DNA of 64,000 nucleotides, from contig OZ038390.1 in NCBI GenBank assembly GCA_964036045.1, positions 36,478,974 through 36,542,973 of the forward strand, in the 5' to 3' direction. The translations under genes and the position numbers were made by a program. Positions 11,445-23,106 of this stretch are shown piece by piece. The notes beneath the pieces are model-generated. The model did not search any database. It was not told the DNA's origin and saw only the letters and a program-made list of their open reading frames with translations. Positions within the stretch are counted from its first letter, which is position 1; each line of letters opens with the position of its first letter. This stretch comes from Eutreptiella sp. 'Long Island Sound 2002' (taxonomy: Eukaryota > Euglenozoa > Euglenophyceae > Eutreptiales > Eutreptiaceae).

Positions 11445-11505
11445 GTCCAACGAACAATTTTGTCCTCAAAAAATACAATCCGAACGGGAGTGTTCGTTGG
11501 ACACA
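11445..11505 (-). pseudogene. Fragment of an unrecognised protein, copy 1
   Basis: Read on the minus strand this gives CPTNTPVRIVFFED, nearly the same peptide as CPTNTSVRNMFFED at 13055-13110, so the shared sequence was probably coding. It is bounded by an inverted repeat (GTCCAACGAAC and GTTCGTTGGAC). The frame degenerates downstream into poly-G-derived glycine. Family unknown. Confidence 0.4.
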
Positions 11506-11626
11506 CCGTTTGGTGCGTGCGACAATATTGCGAAACAGCAGTAACGGCCCATTCAAAGCACAAAGCGATGAAGGCCTCCAAAATGCCGGGGACTGTTCCT
11601 CCCAATGGGTTTCCCGTTGGTGTGGT

Positions 11627-11971
11627 TCACACCAACCGGGTGGGAGCCAAGGACATGATGGGGGAGAGGTGGTGCAGCCGAGAGAAGGGGGGCTGTGGTG
11701 TCTCCTCCGATGATGGTGATGACATCGGCGATGGTGAGCGCAAATGAAACTGCACAGCATTGAGAGGGACCGATAGGTTGTCATAGCCACGCCCATTCCT
11801 TGTGTACTTCAGGCACACAAAGTCATCTCCTTCCCCGCAAGGCCCAAGAATCGTGCCTCCTACAAGCTCACCAGTGTGGTACAGCTTGTATAGCACCTCC
11901 CGGCTGGGTACAAGCAAAGAATCACTCAAAGGGCGTAGGTTGCGCGCGACACATACAACTACCGGATACAA
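11627..11971 (-). CDS. Unassigned open frame, possible exon
   Basis: A 114-codon frame whose middle has protein-like composition (for example YKLYHTGELVGGTILGPCGE and GYDNLSVPLNAVQFHL), followed by a Ser/Pro-rich tail. I do not recognise the family. It lies among other minus-strand fragments of similar character (12293-12568, 12933-13211) and may be an exon or remnant of the same gene or transposon. It has no verified start or splice sites. Confidence 0.3.
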   Translation of the reverse strand: MYPVVVCVARNLRPLSDSLLVPSREVLYKLYHTGELVGGTILGPCGEGDDFVCLKYTRNGRGYDNLSVPLNAVQFHLRSPSPMSSPSSEETPQPPFSRLHHLSPIMSLAPTRLV

Positions 11972-12109
11972 CTACTGGTGCAAGAAAGGGGGATATGGTG
12001 CAAAAATATCCCCCAAAATCAGAGCTATGTGGGCTCAATTGGGCAACCATTGACACTCACCACAAATGTGTCCATGACCCGAAGTACCCTCACCCCCCCA
12101 TGTCGTTCC

Positions 12110-12200
12110 CCACCCCAGGGAAGACGGTCCCCCACCACCCCCTGGGGGATGGTCACCAAGTGACGGTCCCCCACCCCCCCCTGGGGGACCACACCCCCAC
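12110..12200. repeat. Short imperfect tandem GACGGTCCCCCAC repeat
   Basis: Two ~40-bp units carry GACGGTCCCCCAC followed by C-rich sequence and CTGGGGGA. A third related GTGACGGTCCCCCAG block lies near 12705-12740. Confidence 0.6.
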
Positions 12201-12292
12201 CGTACACGCACATTTGCAGGCACAGAAATTGCAGCATAAAACGAAAGCACTCAGCATAGGATGCGTTCAAAGGGCTGCCAATGTACGGAGAC

Positions 12293-12568
12293 CTACTCCT
12301 TGAGTGGCTCGGTGTAAAATTTCTTGGTCCTGCTCCACTTCACCTTGAACTCTTGCACATGCTCACCACTTTCCACTGGAATGCTTTGGGCAGCACTCTT
12401 AGGTGGTGGTTTTGCCTTCTTGGTAGGAGGCTTGGCAGGCGCAAGCAGATTTTTGGGAACCCATTTCCCTTCGGGAATGTCCCTTGTAAAATACAACTTG
12501 TTCCCAAAACTGTGTCCCATGCCCCACACACCACGGGCACTCTTCACCCAAACCCAAACATGGTTGTG
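12293..12568 (-). CDS. Unassigned possible terminal exon, Lys/Pro-rich linker
   Basis: The frame is open for 91 residues to a TAG at 12295-12293, after an in-frame TAG at 12571-12569. That upstream TAG could be the end of a splice acceptor. The N-terminal part (WGMGHSFGNKLYFTRDIPEG and following) looks globular, then comes a Lys/Pro-rich linker (AKPPTKKAKPPPK), then a charged tail ending TEPLKE. No ATG opens the frame, which suits a terminal exon. Function unknown; it could belong to a degenerate mobile element. Confidence 0.35.
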   Translation of the reverse strand, partial: HNHVWVWVKSARGVWGMGHSFGNKLYFTRDIPEGKWVPKNLLAPAKPPTKKAKPPPKSAAQSIPVESGEHVQEFKVKWSRTKKFYTEPLKE

Positions 12569-12639
12569 CTATCAAGTTCCATTTCAGCGAAAGTGAGCAA
12601 AATGTCCTGCCATGAATGCAAGGGATGCAAGTGGTAGTG

Positions 12640-12930
12640 CCCCACAACACAGCCACCCACACAACAACACAATGAGCCGCAACGAAAATTTTTGGGTTGA
12701 CCAAGTGACGGTCCCCCAGCCCCCCCCCCCCCCGGGGAACAACAAGGGGTGGGGAACGACACGGGGGGGGGGGGGTAATTGGCGAATTTGTCACCAAACC
12801 CATGTCTTATGTGGTTGCACTACATTTGGTACCCAATTGAATTAGGTCCCAAATTAATACGGTCCCTACGCCTATTGTAGCTTGGACCAGGGCGTAGCTA
12901 GGACAGGGGGGGGGGGGGGTAGTTGAGGGA
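12640..12930. other. Poly-C/poly-G interval with a transposon-end-like motif
   Basis: Long C and G runs lie at about 12719-12735, 12764-12775 and 12906-12919. CAGGGCGTAGCTAGG at about 12890-12904, directly before the G run, resembles terminal motifs of several eukaryotic DNA transposons. I find no matching inverted copy nearby. Confidence 0.3.
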
Positions 12931-12932
12931 CG

Positions 12933-13211
12933 TCATTCCCGCACATCCTGCTTCACAAATCTACTAGCTACTAACTGCAACCCCTCATTTCCCCAATCCT
13001 TCAGCTTGAAAACCTCGGATCTGAAGCCCGGTACATAATTGATTACGTAATCAATTATGTCCTCAAAAAACATATTCCGAACGGAAGTGTTCGTTGGACA
13101 CGGCATTCGTTGGCCATGAGGCAACGGAAACTGGGCTCGCATACGCCCCCGTGTCACAGGCGCATGGTCATAACCACATTGTTCAGTGTGTTTCTTGCTG
13201 CACTGCAGCAA
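12933..13211 (-). pseudogene. Fragment of an unrecognised protein, copy 2
   Basis: The minus frame includes CPTNTSVRNMFFEDIIDYV and then GFRSEVFKLKDWGNEGLQLV before a stop at 12933. The first part is shared with 11445-11505. The conserved peptide, despite silent and replacement differences, argues that both descend from a coding sequence. Upstream residues look like non-coding translation, so the true N-terminal boundary is unknown. No family is recognised. Confidence 0.4.
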
Positions 13212-13592
13212 GACTACGGCATTCGTTGGGGGGGGGGGTCTTTAATATCTTTAAAGGGGTGATGTATGGCGTTATCTTGTGGTCATCAGCATCTGCAATG
13301 TTCTTTATTTTCGGATCTGACTCCACTTGTCCATCAAACTCAAAGTGAGCTCTTGGGCAACAGCCCGGATCAAGGAGTAGGGTATATAGCGCAAACGAGG
13401 ATCCCACATGCAACATGCCAGTGTGTCCGAGCTTCCTCTGGCGGACCTACTCTGCTCACTACTTGCGTGGTCTACTCTTTGCATATGCACTCTTGCAGTG
13501 GCACGCCTTGCGGCTGTGATTGTTGAATTGCGCAAGTGGGTCTTGTGCCTGTTGGTCGCTTGTTCCGTTCGGTTGTCTTAACGCACACCTGT

Positions 13593-14461
13593 GGGGGAAT
13601 GTTTGCTTGGCGCGCGCCCGGCGCGCTACTTTTCTATTAACTATCCCGACTTCAGCCCTAGATTTACCCTCTCATGGAGAAGGCCCCCAAGTAGACCAGG
13701 TTGCACTGCACACCTTCCCTACAAAGCATGTTGCATAATAAAGCAATAGCTGAGAATTCAACAACTCCAAATGTCATTTGTACAGTACTTAACAAACAAC
13801 ATTGGTCCCACAAGTATGGGTGTCAATGCATTCGGCACAATAGTGCTCCTTACACTCATCACAAAATGCAACGGTATGTGGTATGTACAGTGTGTAAAAT
13901 GCAACAAAATACGGACAGACTGGTGCAACTCATTGGGGCCGCAACGCCAGATGTTCCTAACCAAACTCCAATGCCACCACCGAGCAAACAGCTGCTCAAT
14001 GCATGCCCTATACCACGCCATCGTAATATTGTTGGCGGGCTGTCAGAGTGCCATTCTTTCTTCCGATGAATGGCACAATGACATGAATCCGGCCTTAATA
14101 AGCACGGTCATGGCCCCCAACTTCGAAATCAAAGAAATCACCTCGGGTCCGAGAAGGTCCATGCCCATCCCAAATCAAAACATCTGCTCGTGTCCCGGGG
14201 GCCAAGGGGCAAGTCCATATAATGTTGCTCAGCATATCAACGGCAACAGACACCTAGGATCACGCATACCTAGGATTCCACAGGTCGGCACTCCATATCC
14301 CGCCAATGGAACTGATGGGCATGGAGTCTGTGAAATGCGTCATAAAAAATTGAAAATGGGGACAATGGTTGAAAAGATTCAACCTGTCGGCCCATCAAAT
14401 CTCTTGAACAACATTGTTCAGGTATTCGCGAACAGGGCAACACGCGGCCAAGCAACCTCCT
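13593..14461 (-). mobile_element. PIF/Harbinger-like DNA transposon, decayed copy 1
   Basis: The left end GGGGGAATGTTTGC, followed by a GGCGCGCGCCCGGCGCGC stretch, matches the left end of the element at 60984. The interior carries a minus-strand DDE transposase remnant. No right-hand inverted end is visible; homology stops about where a solitary satellite monomer begins (14461), so this copy appears truncated on that side. Confidence 0.7.
13760..14460 (-). pseudogene. DDE transposase remnant with C-terminal zinc-binding motif
   Basis: Fragments in shifting minus frames line up with a DDE_Tnp_4-type (PIF/Harbinger, IS5-like) nuclease. In order they are a segment around FTDSMPISSIGGIW; VAVDML with the first likely catalytic Asp (about 14224-14243); TRADVLIWDG with the second; RIHVIVPFIGRKNGTLTARQ; and RACIEQLFARWWHW with the expected Glu (about 13985-14010). 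A Cys/His cluster CDECKEHYCAECIDTHTCG follows (about 13800-13875), resembling a B-box-like zinc finger. Compared with the copy at 61.3-61.6 kb, a 1-nt deletion (near 14090) and an 8-nt deletion (near 14017) break the frame, and an in-frame stop lies near 14375. It cannot make an intact transposase. Confidence 0.7.
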
Positions 14462-14550
14462 CAATAGCACCGGAAGCGGGCGGAAATGCTACGTCACCCC
14501 TGCATTCTCGGGGGTCCCCAACAAAAGGGACAAAATCAGAAGTCAAAACC
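14461..14550 (+). repeat. Solitary satellite monomer
   Basis: One monomer with GCGGGCGGAAATGCTACGTC, CCCCTGCATTCTCGGGGGTC and GGGACAAAATCAGAAG lies between the transposon remnant and the transporter gene cluster. It closely resembles the main array that begins 19 kb to the right. Confidence 0.9.
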
Positions 14551-14699
14551 TAGGCTAGGGGTTACAATGATGCCCCTAGTATCTCAAAGTATGGTTCTCT
14601 AGTACAGCCAGACGCCCAAAAAGCTGCACTGCGCTAAGTGCGCCCCCTTAGTGCGGGCCATAAAACGCCACCGGTGGAGCAAGGGTCAAAAAAGCATCA

Positions 14700-16594
14700 G
14701 TCACCATTCATCCGAAACCACCATCACCAAATGACTGGTCACAAACAGCGACATGGGCAAATTGCGCCAGATAAACAATAAAAGAAGCAATGTGTTATGT
14801 GTCATCCGTGTCCTCAGTGGGGCACCTGCACCTTTACCCATGTCTATGAGGTGATTGGTGCTGGTGGTCCTGGCCATATTTCGATTGCAGGGGCATTTGA
14901 AAATCATTTGTGAATGACAGAAGCCTTCGGCTTACTTTGCATGACGTTTTACTGATGGTGGTGCCACACAGCCACAACATGGCATTCCCATTCGCCAAAA
15001 CGTGTTCCCGGATACCTTTGACATGCAAACGAGGCAAATGCATGCAGCAGTGGCAATGGACCTGCCTTGGCAAACGCCATCCCTTCCACAATTCCACGAG
15101 CAAAGCTGATGCTCACCACAGAACTCTGATTCAACCGTGCTATCATCCTCGTAATGACCAACAATGAGCTGAGGGATACTCTACACCGCACGTACACTGT
15201 GCATGGCACTGCACGTGCACTGCATGTGTGCACCGCCCTCCATGATGCACATGCAGGAACAAGGTTGAGCAATACGCAACGGACTTGTATGAAGCGCACG
15301 ACATCATTTCTGCACCACTGAGTAGCGAAATCGTCTATTTTGGAAAGACCAAATGGGGGGTGGGGGAAGCAAGGGTGGCACGGCTGGGCCGTTCCCCGTT
15401 TTGAGTATGTGCCGCTAAGCAGCCCATACAAGTTGTGCCCACAAAATGCCCCAAAAGCTCTGGCATTGGGCCGTCCATTGCAAGGATGGGGTACGAGGCC
15501 AGGAGGCCTCTAGAGGCCAGGGGCAGGGATCAAGGGATCCTCCCTCAGATGGTGCAGGTGTGCCTGCCCTTCATGCGGTGGGCAATCACAGTGAAAGCCT
15601 TCGCCAACAGCAATACACCCCCAATGGATGTTGTTCTTCAGTAAAATCGTTGAGATTCAGATCAGGACCAATGCCCTGACACCAGCTGAACAGTTGCACC
15701 GTGCAATGGGGTCCAGCAGGTGAAAGTACCGAAGTCCAAAGGCTTCATGGCAGACTCGATAGTTTGTGGCAGGAAGGAGAGGGGGGACATCAATGGCTGG
15801 GCCAAGGTCAAGGGATGATGGGGGATGGAGGATGCGGGGTAGAAGAGGGGCCACTTGGCCAACACCAGAGTGGGACTGGACTCAGCGCAAGCAGAGGAGC
15901 CCCAACATGTCCTCCTCACAGTGATCACCTCATTGCATTGAGGATTTCGAGGTTCACACTGTGGGGTCCAAAAATATGCTGCAAACCAAGGCCTGTACAG
16001 CCGCACACAAACACCTCCTGGTCAGCTTGCTGGTCAGATCACCAGCTGCTTCCCACCAGAAAATATTTGTGAATAGAATACACTCTGGACATCTCGCATG
16101 CCAACTGCTTCAACGCATCAAGGTCCAGGTCCTTGACAACTGCAGTGGCTCGGGTCAACAGGATATTGGATGAAATAAAGTGCATACACGGTAGTGATCC
16201 TCTACTCTGCGACGGTAGAAATCATCTGCTGGGGCAGCACCCAAGCGCTCTCTGAACGCCAGATAAGTAAGAAAAAAATTACACCCACAACTGTGATACT
16301 TTCCTTGACATGGAAACCATCGAAATCACACTTTCGCACACAACCCACATTTCGTCGTTGAATGCCTTAGGGCAAGTACAGGCACAAGGAGCCAGGAGCA
16401 GCGGGCAACTGGGCTGCGTTTACTGGTTTTCCGGCATCAGCAGAGACTAATGCAGACAGCTTCCCATTTCTAACATGGCTGAAACTGTTGCGGTCCCGGT
16501 TGCCATTGGTGTATAAAGTGGGGTGTAGTTCTGAGCACTATTTGGACATACTCTGTACTACACTCGGGCTGATATTGGGGTGACCAATGCACAT
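14700..16594 (-). other. Sequence downstream of transporter A, possible exons of a second gene
   Basis: Some minus-strand stretches look protein-coding: RERLGAAPADDFYRRRVEDH (16251-16186, preceded by a pyrimidine-rich tract and CAG) and, in another frame, AVVKDLDLDALKQLACEMSR with IHKYFL (about 16170-16050). Joining them needs either a very short intron or a frameshift, and the arrangement is the same in all three units. Other open frames (14949-15431, 15662-16006, minus) have no recognisable family. The interval may hold a degenerate gene, a 3' untranslated region, or both. Confidence 0.3.
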
Positions 16595-19500
16595 CTAAAC
16601 CTCTGAGGCTGCAGCCTCTGTGGCATCTACGCTCTCTGCCGTTGCTTGCTTACAAGAGACTCCATTGGGGTTCAACTCAACGGGCTCAGCTGTGTGGACT
16701 CGGTTGCTATCTCGGAAACTTTCCTCTCCATCAGACATCCGGGCATCAGGGATCAGAATAAAGGTGAAAATGACAGTGACCAGCGGCAAAGCAAACTGCC
16801 CCAATACATGGACAGCCCACAAATATGTAATGTTGCAGGGGCCATCGTCCTTAAGCTGTACATTGAACAGCGGGATGAGAGTTGACCCAAGATTGGTAGC
16901 CAACGAGGATCCGAAATTCTGGCATGCAGCGAGGATGGCAAACGTAGAGGCTGCTGCAGTACGGTCACACAACTTGGAGGTGAGCACAACCCCTGGCATA
17001 TGATCCAACTGGAGAACCACCGTCTCAATGATCGAACCACCAACCAGAAACATCACCTGCAGGAGAAGGGCAAGGAAAACGTGCACCCGTACTGCAAAAA
17101 CTGGTAGCATATGAGCGGCTTGTGGCAGCCCACATCCATTGGTCCGATTTCAGTGAGCAGAGATTGCCTTGCCTGGGACAGTATACAACCCAAAATCGTC
17201 AGAGGAGGGTAGAAGACGTCCACAATCACACGGCATGGCATTTGAACGTGAGTCCTTGACGGAAACGTTTTGGAATGCCCCCCAGATGTGTTCGCATTCA
17301 TGCGGTAGGGTTTCGACAAGGCTCCCTCGGAGACGATGTGAAACTGGGCCTTGCTGGAGTGAGGCATGCAGTAAATGTCGGGACTGCCTTCGTGGCCCCA
17401 GCATACTCAACACACCTCGTCTGGGATGTAGCCCACATTCCACCTCATCACTACCACCACATCCCATAGTCCAACGATACAACGGACAAGTGTGGTCAGC
17501 CAAAAGCAAGGGCGGAACTTCCAATTGGACATCAGACCCTGGAACAGCAGCAAAAGATGAAACATAGAACCTAACACGACCACTGACGGCCTTCCGCATG
17601 CCCCAATGTCCTCTAACCGGTTCATATTCCCCCCATGCTAAGTAGTTAACAAGGATTTGACGGCCGTCTTTGGGTCACAGGTTGATTTTTATCCAAACAT
17701 CGTTGGCTGCCCGAGAAGCCGGTTGTGCTTGGCTGAATGCTTGGATCGAGAAACAGGGCATGAGATCAAAATGCACAGCCCAAATGGTAGGAAGGACAAA
17801 GGTGAAAATTACCTGAAACAGGCCAGTACTGAGGATGCCAAATACAGCGGACATAGTGCCTGCGACTGCGGTTTTAAAGGTGGGGCTTATATTGGGACCC
17901 CCTGGAATACACTGCTCACCAGCCAACCAGAACGTGTCCATTGGGTAAATGCTTACATATAGTGCCGATGTCAAGAACAAGTATGTAGTAGCCTTGGCAA
18001 GGAGTCTGTCCAGCTTGCGAAATATCAATCCAACCTGTGAAAAAGAACAGATGAATAGATAATGAAAGGTGCGTCCAAGGATGTGCAGTCATAATTACGT
18101 CATGTCTGCCTGCCTCTCGTCGGAGCTCAGCCCCAATGCCCATCATCTGCGAAGGGCTGAAGTGCAAGGGTGCCAGGAATCAATCAGGAGAAACGGCCGC
18201 AAGGCAACATACGCCCACGAACAGGGATGCCCTATTGTCCCCTTACACCACGTACGGCTGGTTAGGAAAGCACGGAAAGGGGGGGAATATGCTGTCGGGA
18301 CTGCACAAAAAAACGACACGAAACGAAATACAGTGCAATCCACACAATGTACATCCCCATACGCATGTTGGTTGTGGTCAACAAAGGCTGACACACAGAC
18401 ACACACACCGCCTTTATTGGCGATTGTGTTGCCGTTTGTGTGTACGGGCTGAAGGGCCGGGCACTCCAAAGCATGTGGCGAGGGAGCCCCCTCCATAATG
18501 TAAACCAATCCTGGCCCTGACCATGCAAAGCATACCATGGCAATTGCGATCAGAATCGACCAGCACAAGAGAGGTATGCCGCTGAGGTGCTCGGGAACAT
18601 GAGGGGCAATGACCTCCCGGTTAATGATGTTGGCGGCGACATTCAGGACGGCAGCCACTGCCACACACAATGTGCAGTCAAACAGGTCTCTGTGCTCTTC
18701 ATACGTCTGCGACACAACGGTGCTCCTTGACTCATCCAGACACCCGTAGCACAATGGGACCAGCACATGGGCGGCCATCACCGCTCCTACGAAGAATAGT
18801 GCCCTAATCCACCAAAAGTCCCCACTCTGCGTATATGCAGTTGCAAAGGGACCTACAATCCAAATCGCGACCAGTTGGCCAACAGCCAATGTGCCCCAAA
18901 CTGCAGTTGGGATATCTGGTCCGGTGAAGGGCTTCTCTAGCATCTTCTCCGTGTACCGCGCTTCAACCAATAAATCAACGATGGCGATCTAAATACGGGA
19001 AAAGCAAATCATAATGTGAGAGCAACAATGAAGAGCACAACCCCACGATGGAATGCCGGGAGTGGTCGAGTCACGCGTGTGGTGTGAGTGCATGTTGTCC
19101 CGCAATGGCGAGCTTGTTGCGCTATCATACTGCTGTGTGCCGCACTGTGGGGATGCCCTCCTCAAAGAATCCGTAATTCAATGTGTTTGGGGCTTACATG
19201 GCATGGTTGGGTTGGAACAATCCCGTGATATACAAAATGCACCAGACATGAATGTTCCACGTGCTCCCATATACCGAAGAGCTGGAACTCCACATGGTAC
19301 TTCACCAGTCACCTACCATACAATACACTTTTGCACATCTACAAAGCCATCACCGCAAAATGTGACGAGCATCCAGCACAAAGGGCTTGGATTCATACAA
19401 GCAGCATCATCCATCTGCCATGGCCGGTCGTGTTGTCTTATCACCCCATAAGTGCACACCCACAAGCAAAATGAAACTGCGCTTTTGAGCTCAGCTCCGG

Positions 19501-20084
19501 CACACACACAAACAACAACCCTCACGTGCAGGGAGTGCTCAACATGGATGTTCAGGTCTGATATTGGGCACTGCACAACATACTTGTGCATGGAACAGAA
19601 ATAGCATCAGGCCATCCACCAAAACGTGGCCAAAGCCGCCGGTAAGTGCCATCAGCAGCCAAGCCAGCGCCCCCAAGACACTAGAAATGGCAATGTATGA
19701 TGTTTTGCGGTACCCGCACAATGAGATGGTATCGGACACGACCCCCATGAAGCCTTTCATGGCCCATGGCCCCCGGCTGATGTTTGATATGAACTGATAA
19801 GTCTGACCGTCCACTTTCAGGTGCTTCACGAAATAGTATTGAGCGGTCTCATAAATCAATCGGAAGAGGAAGCCTTTGATTCCACCAAAAGAAGAAGCCA
19901 CCATCAACATAAAGGGCAGGCCAAAGTTGTAGTTCATCCTTCGGAAGTACACGAATGGCGATGTGAGCACTGTCGACACCCGTGCAGAGAAGAGCTCACA
20001 ACCACTGAGATTCGGCGGGACGGAGGGATACAGCTCAGGGTGAGCTGCCTTGAAGGTCTCCAAGGACGGCGCAGTCTGGGCCAT
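16595..20084 (-). CDS. BT1 (folate-biopterin transporter) family protein, copy A, five exons
   Basis: Exons on the minus strand: 20084-19584, 18988-18536, 18034-17813, 17538-17416, 17056-16595, giving 586 residues. All introns (595, 501, 274, 359 bp) are GT-AG and phase 0; donors are GTATGT, GTATGC, GTAATT and GTGTGT. The BT1 signature is in exon 1: PWAMKGFMGVVSD at 106-118, then GYRKTSY at 124-130. IAIVDLLVEARY opens exon 2, RWNVGYIPDE closes exon 4, and LDHMPGVVLTSKLC lies in exon 5. Hydrophobic stretches occur throughout, consistent with a multi-pass carrier (family members have about twelve helices). The tail (about the last 45 residues) is polar and Glu/Ala-rich. The ATG context is AACAATGGC; a weak TATA-like sequence lies about 30-40 bp upstream. 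BT1 proteins move folates, pterins or related compounds across membranes; substrate and membrane are not deducible here. Confidence 0.88.
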
Positions 20085-21205
20085 TGTTTAGTGCTGTTCG
20101 ACTGTGAAAAGTATAAACCTATATGGCACAGTTGGGATTGATGATTCGCATGACTGCCAGGAAGCAACACTCGAAAACGTCGGCAGAGAAACAAACCACC
20201 ACAACCAATACACTCTTTTCCGAACCAACCCGGTCCCCACAGGTGGAGGGCTCCAACGCCCCCTTCCGTCCTGCCCCTAGCAACACAATACTCCCCTGGT
20301 AGGCGATGCTGGTGTCCATGAGGCTTACGCACAATGTCTTCTGCAAATACACCTCAGACATGCATCTGTAATCTTCCGCTGAACTTCGTTACGAAAAGCA
20401 ACTGTCAACAAGGTGGCTTGTGAGATTCCATGCCTTTTCACCCCCCTGAACCGTATTGCTTTGAGCAGACCCGCTGCCGTTTGAAGCCCTGCATGCGCAG
20501 AACTGCCCTTGGTGTGTGTCTTATTGGGCAATGTATTTTGGCATAGCCTTTTTTTGCAGAGAATTCTTTGGCAACATTGCATGAATCCATTTCATCGTCT
20601 TGTGTCACCTTTTGCTTTGCCTGCCCCTATTGAGGATTGCATGGATCCAAGCAAAGCCACTTCAGAGGCGGGTAGGATGGCACTGGTTCGGTAGCCCAAG
20701 TGAAGGCTCGTGGGACATGTGCTACCAGATTGTCACAATGCACAATGTGCATTCTACCCATTGCAAGGAACACTGTGCATTCTGTGGATCTACAATGACC
20801 ACTCAGCATGCAGCATGGCTTGGACAATAAGAGCACTACAACATAATGGACGTCTCAACTGATATTGCATGCACTAAAATGCTGGGCCGTATGGAGCATG
20901 TGACAGGAGCGCTTGCCAAATCATGTGCAGATACTCTCATGAATGTGGCTTCTGCGCATTCTAAGCCTTGGACCACCATTTGCCTGAATGATGCGGTGAT
21001 GCTTTGCTCAGACCCACGGACCAATGCCTTGTTCAGGCAATATGCATTGCTGTTCCCAACCTTGTAGTGAACCTCGAAAAAATTACTTTTTGATGATTGG
21101 TGTTGACTACCATCAGTTGTGTGTTGTCTGTGGGTCTGAAGCGGCACAAGGACTGTGGTTTGTTTGGTATGCCAGGCCGCATGAATCAGCAAGCGCAGGA
21201 TAAAT
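20085..21205. other. Upstream region of transporter A
   Basis: Holds the likely promoter of the minus-strand transporter gene. A 73-codon plus-strand frame (20846-21067, starting MDVSTDIACTKMLGRM) is preserved in unit B with only a silent difference. Because the units are nearly identical overall, that says little about function. No family is recognised. Confidence 0.35.
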
Positions 21206-21211
21206 GCATCA

Positions 21212-23106
21212 GTCACCATTCATCCGAAACCACCATCACCAAATGACTGGTCACAAACAGCGACATGGGCAAATTGCGCCAGATAAACAATAAAAGAAGC
21301 AATGTGTTATGTGTCATCCGTGTCCTCAGTGGGGCACCTGCACCTTTACCCATGTCTATGAGGTGATTGGTGCTGGTGGTCCTGGCCATATTTCGATTGC
21401 AGGGGCATTTGAAAATCATTTGTGAATGACAGAAGCCTTCGGCTTACTTTGCATGACGTTTTACTGATGGTGGTGCCACACAGCCACAACATGGCATTCC
21501 CATTCGCCAAAACGTGTTCCCGGATACCTTTGACATGCAAACGAGGCAAATGCATGCAGCAGTGGCAATGGACCTGCCTTGGCAAACGCCATCCCTTCCA
21601 CAATTCCACGAGCAAAGCTGATGCTCACCACAGAACTCTGATTCAACCGTGCTATCATCCTCGTAATGACCAACAATGAGCTGAGGGATACTCTACACCG
21701 CACGTACACTGTGCATGGCACTGCACGTGCACTGCATGTGTGCACCGCCCTCCATGATGCACATGCAGGAACAAGGTTGAGCAATACGCAACGGACTTGT
21801 ATGAAGCGCAGGACATCATTCCTGCACCACTGAGTAGCGAAATCGTCTATTTTGGAAAGACCAAATGGGGGGTGGGGGAAGCAAGGGTGGCACGGCTGGG
21901 CCGTTCCCCGTTTTGAGTATGTGCCGCTAAGCAGCCCATACAAGTTGTGCCCACAAAATGCCCCAAAAGCTTTGGCATTGGGCCGTCCATTGCAAGGATG
22001 GGGTACGTGGCCACGAGGCCTCTAGAGGCCAGGGGCAGGGATCAAGGGATCCTCCCTCAGATGGTGCAGGTGTGCCTGCCCTTCATGCGGTGGGCAATCA
22101 CAGTGAAAGCCTTCGCCAACAGCAATACACCCCCAATGGATGTTGTTCTTCAGTAAAATCGTTGAGATTCAGATCAGGACCAATGCCCTGACACCAGCTG
22201 AACAGTTGCACCGTGCAATGGGGTCCAGTAGGTGAAAGTACCGAAGTCCAAAGGCTTCATGGCAGACTCGATAGTGTGTGGCAGGAAGGAGAGGGGGGAC
22301 ATCAATGGCTGGGCCAAGGTCAAGGGATGATGGGGGATGGAGGATGCGGGGTAGAAGAGGGGCCACTTGGCCAACACCAGAGTGGGACTGGACTCAGCGC
22401 AAGCAGAGGAGCCCCAACATGTCCTCCTCACAGTGATCACCTCATTGCATTGAGGATTTCGAGGTTCACACTGTGGGGTCCAAAAATATGCTGCAAACCA
22501 AGGCCTGTACAGCCGCACACAAACACCTCCTGGTCAGCTTGCTGGTCAGATCACCAGCTGCTTCCCACCAGAAAATATTTGTGAATAGAATACACTCTGG
22601 ACATCTCGCATGCCAACTGCTTCAATGCATCAAGGTCCAGGTCCTTGACAACTGCAGTGGCTCGGGTCAACAGGATATTGGATGAAATAAAGTGCATACA
22701 CGGTAGTGATCCTCTACTCTGCGACAGTAGAAATCATCTGCTGGGGCAGCACCCAAGCGCTCTCTGAACGCCAGATAAGTAAGAAAAAAGTTACACCCAC
22801 AACTGTGATACTTTCCTTGACATGGAAACCATCGAAATCACACTTTCGCACACAACCCACATTTCGTCGCTGAATGCCTTAGGGCAAGTACAGGCACAAG
22901 GAGCCAGGAGCAGCGGGCAACTGGGCTGCGTTTACTGGTTTTCCAGCATCAGCAGAGACTAATGCAGACAGCTTCCCATTTCTAACATGGCTGAAACTGT
23001 TGCGGTCCCGGTTGCCATTGGTGTATAAAGTGGGGTGTAGTTCTGAGCACTATTTGGACATACTCTGTACTACACTCGGGCTGATATTGGGGTGACCAAT
23101 GCACAT
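21212..23106 (-). other. Sequence downstream of transporter B
   Basis: Counterpart of 14700-16594 with scattered substitutions. The possible exon corresponding to 16251-16186 reads Cys instead of Arg after DDFY (near 22725). No additional support for a second gene. Confidence 0.3.

Larger units (their letters stand above)
14694..21205. repeat. Transporter-bearing tandem unit A (6,512 bp)
   Basis: The unit begins GCATCAGTCACCATTCATCC and joins directly to unit B, which begins with the same bases at 21206. It is 85 bp shorter than unit B because of one indel in the transporter's fourth intron. Otherwise the units are almost identical. Confidence 0.95.

Noticed and set aside
12890-12920. DNA-transposon terminus CAGGGCGTAGCTAGG
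   Set aside because: No inverted partner or target duplication was found, so it is noted only as a motif.
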